Source: CAG-877 sp963645945
GTDB lineage: Bacteria; Bacillota_I; Bacilli_A; RF39; UBA660
Assembly: GCA_963645945.1 (NCBI GenBank)
Contig: CAVIUA010000048.1
Location: 1 to 64,000, forward strand
Direction of reading: 5' to 3'
Length of the DNA: 64,000 nt
How positions within the stretch are numbered: the stretch's first letter is position 1; every line of letters starts with the position of its first letter. This document shows positions 24,383 through 33,661 of this stretch, piece after piece. The translations under genes and the position numbers were made by a program. The notes beneath the pieces were generated by a model. That model was not told the DNA's origin, did not search any database, and saw only the letters and a program-made list of their open reading frames with translations.

Positions 24383-25600
24383 TTAGCTAAGTTCTTCTTC
24401 AATTCTCATCAACTGGTTATATTTACAAATTCTATCTGTTCTAGACATAGAACCAGTTTTTATTTGACCTAAATCAAGTCCTACTGCTAAATCAGCAATA
24501 GTTGTATCTTCAGTCTCACCTGAACGATGTGAAATAATAGTTTTATAACCATGCTCTTTAGCTAACTTAATAGTTTCTAAAGTTTCAGTAATAGTACCAA
24601 TTTGATTTACTTTAAGTAAAATAGCGTTTCCTGCATGATTATCAATACCTTTTTGAAGACATTTGATATTAGTAACAAATAAATCATCTCCTACTAATTG
24701 AATTCTATCTCCTAAACGTTCAGTTATCTTTCTAAATCCTTCCCAGTCATTTTCATCAACTGGATCTTCAATTGATACTATTGGATAAGTATTAACAAGT
24801 TCCTCATAAAAACCAATTAACTCATCTGTTGTTAAAGACTTACCATCAACATGATAATAGCCATCTTTATAAAATTCTGAAGCAGCTACGTCAATTGCTA
24901 ATTTAACATCTTTAAAAGGTTCATAACCAGCTCTATTAATAGCTTCTAATATAAGTTCAAAACCTTCTTTATTAGAACTTAAATTAGGAGCAAATCCACC
25001 TTCATCACCAACACCAGTAAAATAACCTTTCTCTTTTAAAACATTCTTTAAAGCATGGAACACTTCAGCTCCAGTACGAACTCTTTCATGAATAGTATCT
25101 TGTTGTGGAATAATCATAAATTCTTGAAAATCCAAATTATTATCAGCATGAGCTCCACCATTAATAATGTTCATCATTGGATAAGGTAAACTTCTACCAG
25201 TTCCAACATATTCATATAAAGGTTTTTTAGCCGCAATAGCACTAGCTCTTAAACAAGCCATAGATACACCAAGTATGGCATTAGCTCCAAGATTAGATTT
25301 AGTCTCAGTACCATCAAGTTCAATTAAAGTCTTATCTATTAATTCTTGCTCACTAGCATCAATTCCAATTACTTTATCACGAATAATAGTATTAACATTA
25401 TTAACCGCTTTTAATACACCTTTACCATTATATCTGTAATCACCATCACGCATCTCCAAAGCTTCTCTTTCACCAGTTGACGCACCAGAAGGCACAATTG
25501 CTCTACCTAAAGTACCATCTTCAAGTATAACATCAACTTCAACCGTAGGATTTCCCCTAGAATCTAAAACTTCTCTAGCTCTTACATTTTTAATCTTCAC
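24383..25600 (-). CDS. eno: Enolase
   Basis: This glycolytic enzyme converts 2-phosphoglycerate to phosphoenolpyruvate. It has 405 residues, somewhat shorter than the usual ~430. It starts at GTG 25600, with GGAGGAG eight bases upstream inside murD. 'ARQEVLDSRGNPTVEV'-type N-terminus (here REVLDSRGNPTVEVDV), 'IINGGAHADNNLDFQEFM', 'GVGDEGGFAPNL', 'SIEDPVDENDW', 'LVGDDLFVTN' and 'SHRSGETEDTTIADL' are diagnostic. The start overlaps the murD stop by 11 bases, an odd partnership of glycolysis and cell-wall synthesis that points to coupled translation. Confidence 0.97.
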   Translation of the reverse strand: MKIKNVRAREVLDSRGNPTVEVDVILEDGTLGRAIVPSGASTGEREALEMRDGDYRYNGKGVLKAVNNVNTIIRDKVIGIDASEQELIDKTLIELDGTETKSNLGANAILGVSMACLRASAIAAKKPLYEYVGTGRSLPYPMMNIINGGAHADNNLDFQEFMIIPQQDTIHERVRTGAEVFHALKNVLKEKGYFTGVGDEGGFAPNLSSNKEGFELILEAINRAGYEPFKDVKLAIDVAASEFYKDGYYHVDGKSLTTDELIGFYEELVNTYPIVSIEDPVDENDWEGFRKITERLGDRIQLVGDDLFVTNIKCLQKGIDNHAGNAILLKVNQIGTITETLETIKLAKEHGYKTIISHRSGETEDTTIADLAVGLDLGQIKTGSMSRTDRICKYNQLMRIEEELS

Positions 25601-26945
25601 TTTTTAACTCCTCCACTTTATCCTTAAATTCTTTTCCACGTACTTCACATTCTTTATATTGATCCCAAGATGCTGAAGCTGGACTTAATAATATAACATC
25701 CCCTGTATCAGATACTTCAACACACTTGTCAAATCCATCACTTAAATGTTCATAAATATAAGTTGGTATATTTAAACTCTTTCCAAACTCAAGAACTCTT
25801 TCTCTACATTGTCCAATACCAATAATACTCTTAACATGTTCCATATAAGGACTCAATTCATTAAAATCTTGCCCTCTTTCTAATCCACCAAGAATTAATA
25901 TTATTGGCTTTTCAAAAGATGATAACGCAATTTGTGTACATTTAATATTAGTAGCCTCTGTATCATTATAAAATAACCTACCAGAAACAGTATCAACATA
26001 TTCTAATCTATGTTCAACACCTCTAAAATTAGAAATTACTTCTTCTATAATTTCATTACTAACACCAAATTCTTTAGAAATCATAATTGCACCCATACAA
26101 TTTTCTAAATTATGTCTACCTGCAATAAATACTTTATCGGTATCAATAACTTTATCACCATAATAATAAATTGCTCCATCTTTTAAGTAACAACCATTTA
26201 TCTCCTTAGTACTAGAAAAATATTTAACAGTAGATTTAATATCCCTAGTTTCATCAATAACATCATCATTATCAATATTTAAAATCGCAACATCAGTACT
26301 AGTTTGATTTTTAAATAATCTAGCTTTAACATTTTTATATTTTTCATAAGTACCAAAGAAATCTATATGTGCTGGACTTAAATTAGTCATTAGAGCTACA
26401 TCCGGTTTATAAGTACTCATATTATTTAATTGTTGACAGGAAACTTCCATCACAACGATATCACCTGGTACTAAATCATTTAAAATACTACAAAATGGAT
26501 AACCAATATTACCAGCTAAATGAACTTTATCACCAAAGGCACATTTCATTATTTCATAAGTAAGAGATGTAGTCGTAGTCTTACCATTTGTACCTGTAAT
26601 ACCTATAATTTTTACATTATCAGGTAATAATCTAAAAGTCATTTCAACTTCATTTAAAACTTCTATTCCTAATTCTTGAGCTTTTACTACAAATTTATGA
26701 CTATTAGGAACACCTGGATTTTTAATTAAATAATCAAAAGAGTTATCAAGTAAATCATCAGGATGACTACCAAAAATTAGTTTAACACCAAGTTCACGTA
26801 ATTCAGCAATTTGATTCTTATCTAATTTTCCTTCTTCTTTACTATCATTTAAGATGACTTCATTGCCTCTTTCTATTAAAATCTTAGCGGCACTATAACC
26901 AGAACGAGCAAGTCCAAGTATAAAAATTTTATTATCTTTAAACAT
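25590..26945 (-). CDS. murD: UDP-N-acetylmuramoylalanine--D-glutamate ligase
   Basis: 451 residues. It adds D-Glu to UDP-MurNAc-L-Ala in the cytoplasm. 'GLARSGYSAAKIL' (N-terminal Rossmann-like), the ATP loop 'GITGTNGKTTTTSL' (about 114), 'NLSPAHIDFFG' and 'GVEHRLEYV' are typical Mur ligase marks. GGTGATAAA precedes the ATG. It is divergent from femX, another cell-wall gene, with promoters back to back in a 108-base spacer, and overlaps eno downstream. Confidence 0.96.
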   Translation of the reverse strand: MFKDNKIFILGLARSGYSAAKILIERGNEVILNDSKEEGKLDKNQIAELRELGVKLIFGSHPDDLLDNSFDYLIKNPGVPNSHKFVVKAQELGIEVLNEVEMTFRLLPDNVKIIGITGTNGKTTTTSLTYEIMKCAFGDKVHLAGNIGYPFCSILNDLVPGDIVVMEVSCQQLNNMSTYKPDVALMTNLSPAHIDFFGTYEKYKNVKARLFKNQTSTDVAILNIDNDDVIDETRDIKSTVKYFSSTKEINGCYLKDGAIYYYGDKVIDTDKVFIAGRHNLENCMGAIMISKEFGVSNEIIEEVISNFRGVEHRLEYVDTVSGRLFYNDTEATNIKCTQIALSSFEKPIILILGGLERGQDFNELSPYMEHVKSIIGIGQCRERVLEFGKSLNIPTYIYEHLSDGFDKCVEVSDTGDVILLSPASASWDQYKECEVRGKEFKDKVEELKSED

Positions 26946-26960
26946 TTTATCACCAATATA

Positions 26961-26966
26961 ATTATA
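26961..26966 (-). promoter_or_regulatory. murD -10 box
   Basis: TATAAT on the minus strand lies 15 bases before the murD start codon. The -35 region is weak (TAGTTA-like at 17 bases). Confidence 0.45.
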
Positions 26967-26999
26967 CTACGAAAAATGCCTTTTAACTACTATAAATTA

Positions 27000-27029
27000 T
27001 TGATAAAAACTAAAAATATATGCTATAAT
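27000..27029 (+). promoter_or_regulatory. femX promoter
   Basis: TTGATA (27000-27005) and TATAAT (27024-27029) with 18-base spacing and TGc before the -10 box. Confidence 0.65.
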
Positions 27030-27053
27030 AAATAAAAGATGGAGAGGGAAAAT

Positions 27054-28295
27054 ATGAAATTAGTAACATTAAATCAACAACAATTTAATAAGTACACTAG
27101 TAGTCATAGATATAGAAGCTATTATCAAACATCAGCATATGGTCTTTCTATGTTAAAACTAGGATATAATGTTCACTATTTTGGTATAGTTGATGAAACA
27201 AACTCTCTAATAGGCGCAACCATGATACTTTATAAAGAAGTATTTATGAATAATAAAATAGCCTATGCACCAAGAGGAATATTATTTGATTACTCTGATT
27301 CTAAAAAAGTAAAAGAACTTGCTGAATGCTTAAGAAATTTGTTAGGAAAACAAGGATTTATGTTACTAAGAATGGACCCGTATATTCCAATAAGTATCCA
27401 TAGTAATGATGGAAACTTAATAAATATGAACAATCAAGAAAGTATAATTTTAGAAAATCTTGCTACTGCAAAATTTGAATATAAAGGAAAAAATTTATAT
27501 TTTGAAAATGAAAAACCTAGATGGGAAGCACTAGTACTTTTAAATAAAAATGAAGAAGTATTATTTGAAAGCTTTGATAAAAGGACTAGAAACAAAATTA
27601 GAAGAGCCAGAAATATTGGTATTGAAGTATATAATGATACAACAAAAGATATAAAAGATCTTTATGAATTTATCGGTAAGAAAGATAAAAAACCAATAAA
27701 ATATTATGAAGCTTTAGTTAAAAACTTTGGTGAAAATATTGATATATATTATGCAAAAATAAATACTGAAACTTTCATTATAAATAGTAGAAAAATGTAT
27801 GAAAACGAACTACTAAACAATGAACAACTAGCAGAAAGAATTCAACAGTATGCACCAAATGATAAAGAAAGACAAAATACTTTAAATAAAAAAATGGAGT
27901 CTGACAAATTAGTCAGTTCATACAAAAACAATATGTTACTAGCAACAGAATTATTAAAAAAGCATCCTGAAGGAATTTTAATTGGCGGAGCTCTTGTTAT
28001 TAAATATGATAACGCCGCATATATTGTTAGCGATGGCTACAATGAAAAATTTTCTTCACTTAACGCTAGCTATCTAATAAAATGGCAAATGATTTCAGAC
28101 TATAATCGACAAGGACTAAAATATTTAAATATGAACGCCGTTGTTGGAGAGTTTGAGAAAAAAAATCAATACTCTGGATTAAATGAAATGAAACTTGGCT
28201 TTAACACGATAGTAACTGAGTATATAGGTGAATTTGATTTAATACTAAATAATTTTACATATAATTTATTTAAAAGTTTTAATAAAGGAAAATAA
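27054..28295 (+). CDS. FemX/FemAB-family aminoacyltransferase
   Basis: 413 residues from ATG 27054 after GGAGAGGGAAAAT; an upstream ATG at 27039 lies before that site. It has the two GNAT-like FemAB domains: 'YYQTSAYGLSMLKLGYNV' near the start, 'FDKRTRNKIRRARNIGIEVY' (about 168-187), and 'GGALVIKYDNAAYIVSDGYNE' late. A helical, charged insertion around 235-290 should be the coiled-coil arm. The family uses aminoacyl-tRNA to add residues to the peptidoglycan stem peptide (interpeptide bridge). Neighbouring murD fits. Which amino acid is added cannot be told. Confidence 0.88.
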   Translation: MKLVTLNQQQFNKYTSSHRYRSYYQTSAYGLSMLKLGYNVHYFGIVDETNSLIGATMILYKEVFMNNKIAYAPRGILFDYSDSKKVKELAECLRNLLGKQGFMLLRMDPYIPISIHSNDGNLINMNNQESIILENLATAKFEYKGKNLYFENEKPRWEALVLLNKNEEVLFESFDKRTRNKIRRARNIGIEVYNDTTKDIKDLYEFIGKKDKKPIKYYEALVKNFGENIDIYYAKINTETFIINSRKMYENELLNNEQLAERIQQYAPNDKERQNTLNKKMESDKLVSSYKNNMLLATELLKKHPEGILIGGALVIKYDNAAYIVSDGYNEKFSSLNASYLIKWQMISDYNRQGLKYLNMNAVVGEFEKKNQYSGLNEMKLGFNTIVTEYIGEFDLILNNFTYNLFKSFNKGK

Positions 28296-28323
28296 GTGAC
28301 TATAAAGTCGCTTATTTTTTTAC
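28291..28323 (+). terminator. femX terminator
   Basis: AATAAGTGACT (28291-28301) pairs with AGTCGCTTATT (28306-28316) around an ATAA loop, followed by T6. The femX stop codon is part of the stem. Confidence 0.85.
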
Positions 28324-28354
28324 AAAAAAAGCAGAAGCAATAACTTCTACTTTT
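28324..28354 (-). terminator. tuf terminator
   Basis: On the minus strand AGTAGAAG pairs with CTTCTGCT around TTATTG, followed by T7. It faces the femX terminator. Confidence 0.75.
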
Positions 28355-28367
28355 AATTATTTTATCA

Positions 28368-29552
28368 TTAACCAATGATTTCAGTAACATTACCAGCACC
28401 AACAGTACGTCCACCTTCACGGATAGAGAATTTAGTACCTTGTTCAAGTGCGATAGGGTGAATTAATTCAACCTCAATGTTAACATTATCACCTGGCATA
28501 ACCATTTCTACACCTTCTGGTAAAGTAATTACACCAGTAACGTCTGTAGTTCTAAAATAGAATTGAGGACGATAGTTTGTGAAGAATGGAGTATGACGTC
28601 CACCTTCTTCTTTACTTAAAACATAAACTGTAGCTTTGAATTTATGATGAGGTGTAACACTTCCTGGTTTAGCAAGAACTTGTCCACGTTCAACTTCTTC
28701 ACGAGAAATACCACGTAATAATACACCAGCATTGTCTCCAGCTTCAGCATAGTCTAATTGTTTTTTAAACATTTCAATTCCAGTAACAACTGTTTTCTTA
28801 GTATCCTTAATACCAACGATTTCAACTTCATCGTTAAGTTTTAATTGTCCACGTTCAACACGTCCAGTAACAACAGTACCACGACCTGTGATAGTGAATA
28901 CATCTTCAATACTCATTAAGAAAGGTTTAGCATTATCTCTTTCTGGAGTAGGAATCCAAGTATCAACAGCATCCATTAATTCATCAATTTTTCCAACCCA
29001 GTCAGGATCTCCTTCAAGAGCCTTAAGAGCAGAACCACGAATAATTGGAGTTTCATCGCCTTCATATCCATATACGTTTAATAAATCACGAACTTCCATT
29101 TCTACTAAGTCTAATAATTCTGGATCATCTACCATATCACATTTATTCATGAATACAACCATTTTAGGTACTCCAACTTGACGAGCAAGTAAGATATGTT
29201 CACGAGTTTGTGCCATAGGTCCGTCTGTAGCAGCAATAACTAAGATTGCTCCATCCATTTGAGCAGCACCTGTAATCATGTTTTTAACATAATCAGCATG
29301 TCCTGGACAGTCTACGTGAGCATAATGTCTCTTATCAGTACTATATTCAACGTGAGCAGTATTGATAGTGATACCACGTTCTCTTTCTTCTGGTGCTTTA
29401 TCGATGTTAGCAAAATCAACAGCTTGATTTCCGTTTTTACCAGCTAAACACTTAGTAATAGCAGCAGTTAAAGTAGTTTTACCATGATCTACGTGTCCAA
29501 TTGTACCAATGTTAACATGTGGTTTTGAACGATCAAATTTTTCTTTTGCCAT
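28368..29552 (-). CDS. tuf: Elongation factor Tu
   Basis: 394 residues. It delivers aminoacyl-tRNA to the ribosome as a GTP complex. The GTPase motifs are 'GHVDHGKT' (19-26), 'RGITIN' switch I, 'DCPGHADY' and 'NKCDMVDD'. The beta-barrel domains 2 and 3 are full length and end 'GRTVGAGNVTEII'. TAAGGAGGAAAAATTAAT precedes the ATG. It is last in the rpsL-rpsG-fusA-tuf block and also has its own promoter in the 80-base gap after fusA. Confidence 0.98.
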   Translation of the reverse strand: MAKEKFDRSKPHVNIGTIGHVDHGKTTLTAAITKCLAGKNGNQAVDFANIDKAPEERERGITINTAHVEYSTDKRHYAHVDCPGHADYVKNMITGAAQMDGAILVIAATDGPMAQTREHILLARQVGVPKMVVFMNKCDMVDDPELLDLVEMEVRDLLNVYGYEGDETPIIRGSALKALEGDPDWVGKIDELMDAVDTWIPTPERDNAKPFLMSIEDVFTITGRGTVVTGRVERGQLKLNDEVEIVGIKDTKKTVVTGIEMFKKQLDYAEAGDNAGVLLRGISREEVERGQVLAKPGSVTPHHKFKATVYVLSKEEGGRHTPFFTNYRPQFYFRTTDVTGVITLPEGVEMVMPGDNVNIEVELIHPIALEQGTKFSIREGGRTVGAGNVTEIIG

Positions 29553-29584
29553 ATTAATTTTTCCTCCTTATTTATACAACATCT

Positions 29585-29613
29585 ATTTTATCTAATAATT
29601 GAAGTTTTTTCAA
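29585..29613 (-). promoter_or_regulatory. tuf promoter
   Basis: TTGAAA (29613-29608) and TAAAAT (29590-29585) on the minus strand, 17 bases apart, between fusA and tuf. It allows extra EF-Tu synthesis over the rest of the operon. Confidence 0.6.
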
Positions 29614-29632
29614 CTATTTTGATACTAAATTA

Positions 29633-31702
29633 CTAATTTCCACTTTTTTTAATAATTTCATCAGCAATATTCTTTGGTACTTCTTCATAATGATCAGGGA
29701 ACATTACAAATGTAGCTCTACCTTGTGTATTAGAACGTAAGTTAGTAGCATAACCAAACATTTCTGATAATGGAACCATAGCGCTTAATTTAACAGCATT
29801 ACCTTGTGACTCTTGTCCTAATGGCTTACCACGACGAGATGTTAAATCACCCATAACGTTACCGAAGTATTCATCTGGTGTAGTAACATCAACTTTCATA
29901 ATAGGCTCAAGTAATACTGGTTTACATTTATTTTTAGCTTCTTTTAATGCAAAGCTAGCAGCAATTTTAAATGCCATTTCGTTAGAGTCAACATCATGGT
30001 AAGAACCATCGAATAATGTACATTTAACATCGATCATAGGATATCCAGCAAGAACACCAGTTTGTAATGCTTCTTGTAATCCTTTATCAACAACTGGAAT
30101 GTACTCTCTAGGTACTACACCACCAACGATTTGATCAACGAATTCATAACCTTTATCTGGATTTGGCTCAAATTTAACCCAAACATGTCCATATTGTCCA
30201 CGTCCACCAGATTGTTTAATATATTTACCTTCACAATCAGCAGCTTGCTTAATTGTTTCACGGTAAGCAACTTGTGGAGCACCAACATTTGCTTCAACAT
30301 TGAATTCACGTTTCATACGATCAACTAATACATCAAGGTGTAACTCACCCATACCAGCGATAACTGTTTGACCAGTTTCGTGATCAGTATGAACTTTAAA
30401 TGTTGGATCCTCTTCTGCTAATTTTTGTAATGCTAATGACATTTTAGCTTGATCAGCTTTTGACTTAGGTTCAACAGCTAATTGAATAACTGGTTCTGGA
30501 ACAACTAAGCTTTCCAAAATAATTGGTTTCTTTTCATCACATAATGTATCACCAGTAGTTGTATTCTTTAATCCAACTGCTGCAGCAATATCACCAGTGT
30601 AAACATCACTAATTTCATTACGAGTATTAGCATGCATTTGTAGTATACGTCCAATTCTTTCTTTAACTTCTTTAGTAGAGTTTAATACATAACTACCAGA
30701 AGCTAAATGTCCAGAGTAAACTCTGAAGAATGTTAAACGTCCAACAAATGGATCAGTCATAACCTTAAATGCTAAAGAACTAAATGGTTCATTATCATTA
30801 GGATGACGAACTTCTTCTTCTCCCTTTAAATTACGTCCCTTAATTGCTGGAGTATCAACAGGACTTGGTAGATAATCAATAACCGCATCAAGTAATAATC
30901 TAATACCTTTATTACCTAAAGCATCTCCACACATAACAGGGAAAAATTCTGCTTTTAAACATCCTTTACGGATAGCACTTTTTATCATATCTATAGAGAT
31001 TTCTTCTCCCTCAAGATATTTTTCCATCATATCATCATCAAATTCAGCAACTGCTTCTAATAATTCAGAATGCTTTTCAGTTACTAAATCCTTTAAGTCA
31101 TTTGGAATTTCAATTTCCTTAAGATTCTCTTCTTCAGTACCATCAAACTCATAAGCTTTTTGAGTAATGATATCAACAACACCAAGGAAATTATCTTCGG
31201 CACCTATTGGCCATTCAATTGGAGCAGCATTAACACCTAATCTGTTCTTAATGCTCTTTAAACTGTATGCAAAATCAGCTCCCATTTTCCCCATTTTATT
31301 AGCGAAAATAATTCTAGGAACACTAAATTCATCAGCTTGACGCCATACTGTTTCCATTTGAGGCTCAACACCAGCTTGTGCATCAAGTAAAGCTACAGAA
31401 CCATCAAGTACTCTTAAACTACGACTAACTTCAATAGTAAAGTCTACATGTCCAGGAGTATCGATTATATTACAACGGTATCCATTCCAATATGCAGTTG
31501 TTGCTGCAGAAGTAATAGTAATACCACGTTCTTTTTCTTGCTCCATCCAGTCCATTTGGCTAGCTCCATCATGAGTTTCACCAATTTTATGGATTTTACC
31601 AGCAAGATATAAAATACGCTCAGTAGTTGTAGTTTTACCAGCATCAATATGAGCCATAATTCCAAAATTTCTTGTCTTATCTAAAGACGTATCTCTTGCC
31701 AT
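29633..31702 (-). CDS. fusA: Elongation factor G
   Basis: 689 residues. This translocase GTPase moves tRNAs and mRNA after peptide bond formation. 'NFGIMAHIDAGKTTTTERIL' (P-loop about 18-25), 'KERGITITSAA', 'DTPGHVDF' and 'NKMGKMGADF' are the G-domain motifs; domains II-V follow in normal length and order. The start lies 13 bases after rpsG, with AGGAAAGGGT as the binding site. Part of the streptomycin operon. Confidence 0.98.
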   Translation of the reverse strand: MARDTSLDKTRNFGIMAHIDAGKTTTTERILYLAGKIHKIGETHDGASQMDWMEQEKERGITITSAATTAYWNGYRCNIIDTPGHVDFTIEVSRSLRVLDGSVALLDAQAGVEPQMETVWRQADEFSVPRIIFANKMGKMGADFAYSLKSIKNRLGVNAAPIEWPIGAEDNFLGVVDIITQKAYEFDGTEEENLKEIEIPNDLKDLVTEKHSELLEAVAEFDDDMMEKYLEGEEISIDMIKSAIRKGCLKAEFFPVMCGDALGNKGIRLLLDAVIDYLPSPVDTPAIKGRNLKGEEEVRHPNDNEPFSSLAFKVMTDPFVGRLTFFRVYSGHLASGSYVLNSTKEVKERIGRILQMHANTRNEISDVYTGDIAAAVGLKNTTTGDTLCDEKKPIILESLVVPEPVIQLAVEPKSKADQAKMSLALQKLAEEDPTFKVHTDHETGQTVIAGMGELHLDVLVDRMKREFNVEANVGAPQVAYRETIKQAADCEGKYIKQSGGRGQYGHVWVKFEPNPDKGYEFVDQIVGGVVPREYIPVVDKGLQEALQTGVLAGYPMIDVKCTLFDGSYHDVDSNEMAFKIAASFALKEAKNKCKPVLLEPIMKVDVTTPDEYFGNVMGDLTSRRGKPLGQESQGNAVKLSAMVPLSEMFGYATNLRSNTQGRATFVMFPDHYEEVPKNIADEIIKKSGN

Positions 31703-31715
31703 AAATTACCCTTTC

Positions 31716-32183
31716 CTACCATCTATAATGAGCAAAAGCCTTATTAGCTTCAGCCATTCTATGAGTATCTTCACGTTTCTTAACTGCTGCACCTGTACCA
31801 TTAGATGCATCTAAAATTTCATTAGCTAAATTATCAGCCATTCCTTTTCCACCACGTTCACGAGAATACTTAGTTAACCATCTTAACGCTAAAGCTTGAC
31901 TTCTCGCAGGTGTAACTTCTATAGGCACTTGATAGTTAGATCCACCAACACGGCGACTTTTAACTTCAAGAGCTGGTTTAATATTTTCCATAGCAGCATT
32001 AAATACTTCTAATGGATCTTTACCAGATTTTGCCTTAACTTGATCAAATGCTTCATAAACTATTGTTTGAGCTGTTCCCTTTTTACCGTCTAACATAATA
32101 GTATTGATTAGTTTAGCAACTACTTTTGACTTATATATTGGATCTGGTAAAATGTCTCTTTTAACTGCACGTCTCTTACGCAT
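31716..32183 (-). CDS. rpsG: 30S ribosomal protein S7
   Basis: 155 residues. 'MRKRRAVKRDILPDPIYKSK' and 'GGSNYQVPIEVTPARSQALALRW' (parts: GGSNYQVP, PARSQALA) identify S7, which nucleates folding of the 16S 3' major domain. GAAGGGAGGAAATTAAA precedes the ATG. It lies 30 bases after rpsL. In enterobacteria S7 represses this operon by binding that intercistronic gap; here the gap is too short for an obvious equivalent structure. Confidence 0.98.
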   Translation of the reverse strand: MRKRRAVKRDILPDPIYKSKVVAKLINTIMLDGKKGTAQTIVYEAFDQVKAKSGKDPLEVFNAAMENIKPALEVKSRRVGGSNYQVPIEVTPARSQALALRWLTKYSRERGGKGMADNLANEILDASNGTGAAVKKREDTHRMAEANKAFAHYRW

Positions 32184-32213
32184 TTTAATTTCCTCCCTTC
32201 AAAAATTTAAATT

Positions 32214-32624
32214 TTACTTTGGTCTCTTAGCACCGTATTTACTACGTCCTTGCTTACGATCCTTAACACCAGCAGTATCTAAAGTACCACGAATAATATG
32301 ATAACGAACACCGATTAAGTCCTTAACACGACCACCACGAATTAATACAACACTATGCTCTTGTAAATTGTGTCCAATTCCTGGTATATAAGTATCAACT
32401 TCCTTACCATTAGATAAACGAACACGCGCATATTTACGTAATGCTGAGTTTGGCTTTTTAGGTGTTTTAGTACCAACACGAGTACAAACTCCACGTTTTT
32501 GAGGTGAATGAACTTCAGTTGCCTTCTTTTGAATAGTATTGATTCCAACTCCAAGAACTGGTGCTTTACTCTTTCTAACCTTATCCTTACGATTTTTATG
32601 AACTAATTGGTTAATTGTAGGCAT
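32214..32624 (-). CDS. rpsL: 30S ribosomal protein S12
   Basis: 136 residues. 'MPTINQLVHKNRKDKVRKSK' and 'GVCTRVGTKTPKKPNSALRKYARVRLSNG' (parts: TKTPKKPNSALRK) identify S12, at the decoding centre. The streptomycin-related lysines in 'TPKKPNSA' and 'GRVKD' have the usual sensitive-type residues. It is first gene of the operon. Binding site AAAGGAGATATATTTT. A structured ~90-nt leader precedes it. Confidence 0.98.
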   Translation of the reverse strand: MPTINQLVHKNRKDKVRKSKAPVLGVGINTIQKKATEVHSPQKRGVCTRVGTKTPKKPNSALRKYARVRLSNGKEVDTYIPGIGHNLQEHSVVLIRGGRVKDLIGVRYHIIRGTLDTAGVKDRKQGRSKYGAKRPK

Positions 32625-32643
32625 AAAATATATCTCCTTTCTT

Positions 32644-32700
32644 TACACATATCCAGGTGTATCATTTTACCCTTTAAATAAAACTTTGCACAAAGCAAAG
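32644..32700 (-). promoter_or_regulatory. Structured leader of the rpsL operon
   Basis: Two hairpins can be read in the 5' leader on the minus strand: CTTTGC/GCAAAG (32700-32684) and TACAC/GTGTA (32661-32644). The second ends seven bases before the AAAGGAG binding site. Regulation by a ribosomal protein is possible but not shown. Confidence 0.35.
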
Positions 32701-32719
32701 ATATTTAATCAGCAAAAAT

Positions 32720-32748
32720 AATATAACACTAACTTAAATCAAAGTCAA
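32720..32748 (-). promoter_or_regulatory. rpsL operon promoter
   Basis: TTGACT (32748-32743) and TATATT (32725-32720) with 17-base spacing, on the minus strand. Confidence 0.75.
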
Positions 32749-32790
32749 CAAATTATTTATATATTATGCTAAAATTTCCAAAAAAATACC

Positions 32791-32821
32791 TCAAAAGAAA
32801 AAAACTGAATTTATCAGTTTT
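32791..32821 (-). terminator. Terminator of the membrane protein gene
   Basis: On the minus strand AAAACTGA pairs with TCAGTTTT and is followed by TTTCTTTTG. Confidence 0.65.
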
Positions 32822-32829
32822 CTCAATGC

Positions 32830-33564
32830 TTATTTTCTTCTTTTTTTATTAATCAATAAGTTACCATAATAATCAAGTAAAGTTCCAACTACTGCAACAA
32901 TAGAAAATGAAACAGATATGAATATGATAAACTTAGGATTCCAAATAATCTCTAAAAGAAAGTCTTTAGGTAAATCTATTACAAATATATAAATAAATAT
33001 ATAAGTAGCAGCAATAAAACACAACATCATAAATACGTTAGATAAACACATTTCATTAACAGATAATTTTCTACCATAAAAGTCCTCATCGAAAATATCA
33101 TGACTAATTTTAGTAAATCTACTCCATTTATATGAATTACTTAAACCAATATATGGAAAAGCAATAACTGGTACAAATGTAAGTGAAAATGCAGTCATAT
33201 AACCCTTTTTAAATTTTTTACTAAAATAATAATTAACTTTCCAAGATAGTAATACGTAAAATATCAAACAAATAGAAGTAAAAAAGATACATATACCATT
33301 TAAAGAATCAGAGCCAGAACAAGCAAATGATAATAAATAAAATGAAAATCCAAATACCAATAAAAGTACTGCACTCCATGGATTAACATTGGCTTTCTTG
33401 AAATACAAATATTCAGAGTAAATAGGAACCAAACCTTTCCATGCTGTCTCCCCTATTTTTTCAAAGAAATAATATCTTCCCAATAAATAATACAATAAAA
33501 ATACTAACAATATAATCCAAACAACGATAACATTTGGCGTCAAACTAAATAAAAAATTATACAT
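32830..33564 (-). CDS. Multi-pass membrane protein (DUF5684-like)
   Basis: 244 residues from ATG 33564, nine bases after AAGGAG. About seven hydrophobic segments are visible (near 10-28, 60-78, 83-100, 120-140, 165-190, 205-225). 'FFEKIGETAWKGLVPIYSEYLYFKKAN' (about 32-58, parts: GETAWKGLVPIYSEY) resembles the signature of DUF5684-type proteins ('GW..liPiyN.y'), whose function is not known. It has its own consensus promoter and terminator and sits where rplGB lies in B. subtilis, between rpoC and rpsL. Confidence 0.7.
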   Translation of the reverse strand: MYNFLFSLTPNVIVVWIILLVFLLYYLLGRYYFFEKIGETAWKGLVPIYSEYLYFKKANVNPWSAVLLLVFGFSFYLLSFACSGSDSLNGICIFFTSICLIFYVLLSWKVNYYFSKKFKKGYMTAFSLTFVPVIAFPYIGLSNSYKWSRFTKISHDIFDEDFYGRKLSVNEMCLSNVFMMLCFIAATYIFIYIFVIDLPKDFLLEIIWNPKFIIFISVSFSIVAVVGTLLDYYGNLLINKKRRK

Positions 33565-33593
33565 CACTAACAACTCCTTACTACTTTAAGATA

Positions 33594-33622
33594 ATTATAA
33601 ACTTAATTGGAAAACTTTTCAA
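33594..33622 (-). promoter_or_regulatory. Promoter of the membrane protein gene
   Basis: TTGAAA (33622-33617) and TATAAT (33599-33594), spacing 17, immediately behind the rpoC terminator on the minus strand. Confidence 0.75.
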
Positions 33623-33653
33623 GAAAAAAGCAGAACACAATTCGTGTTCTGCT
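33623..33653 (-). terminator. rpoBC terminator
   Basis: AGCAGAACAC and GTGTTCTGCT form a ten-base-pair stem (33629-33653), followed on the minus strand by T6. It lies just after the rpoC stop. Confidence 0.9.
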
Positions 33654-33661
33654 AGAAAATA

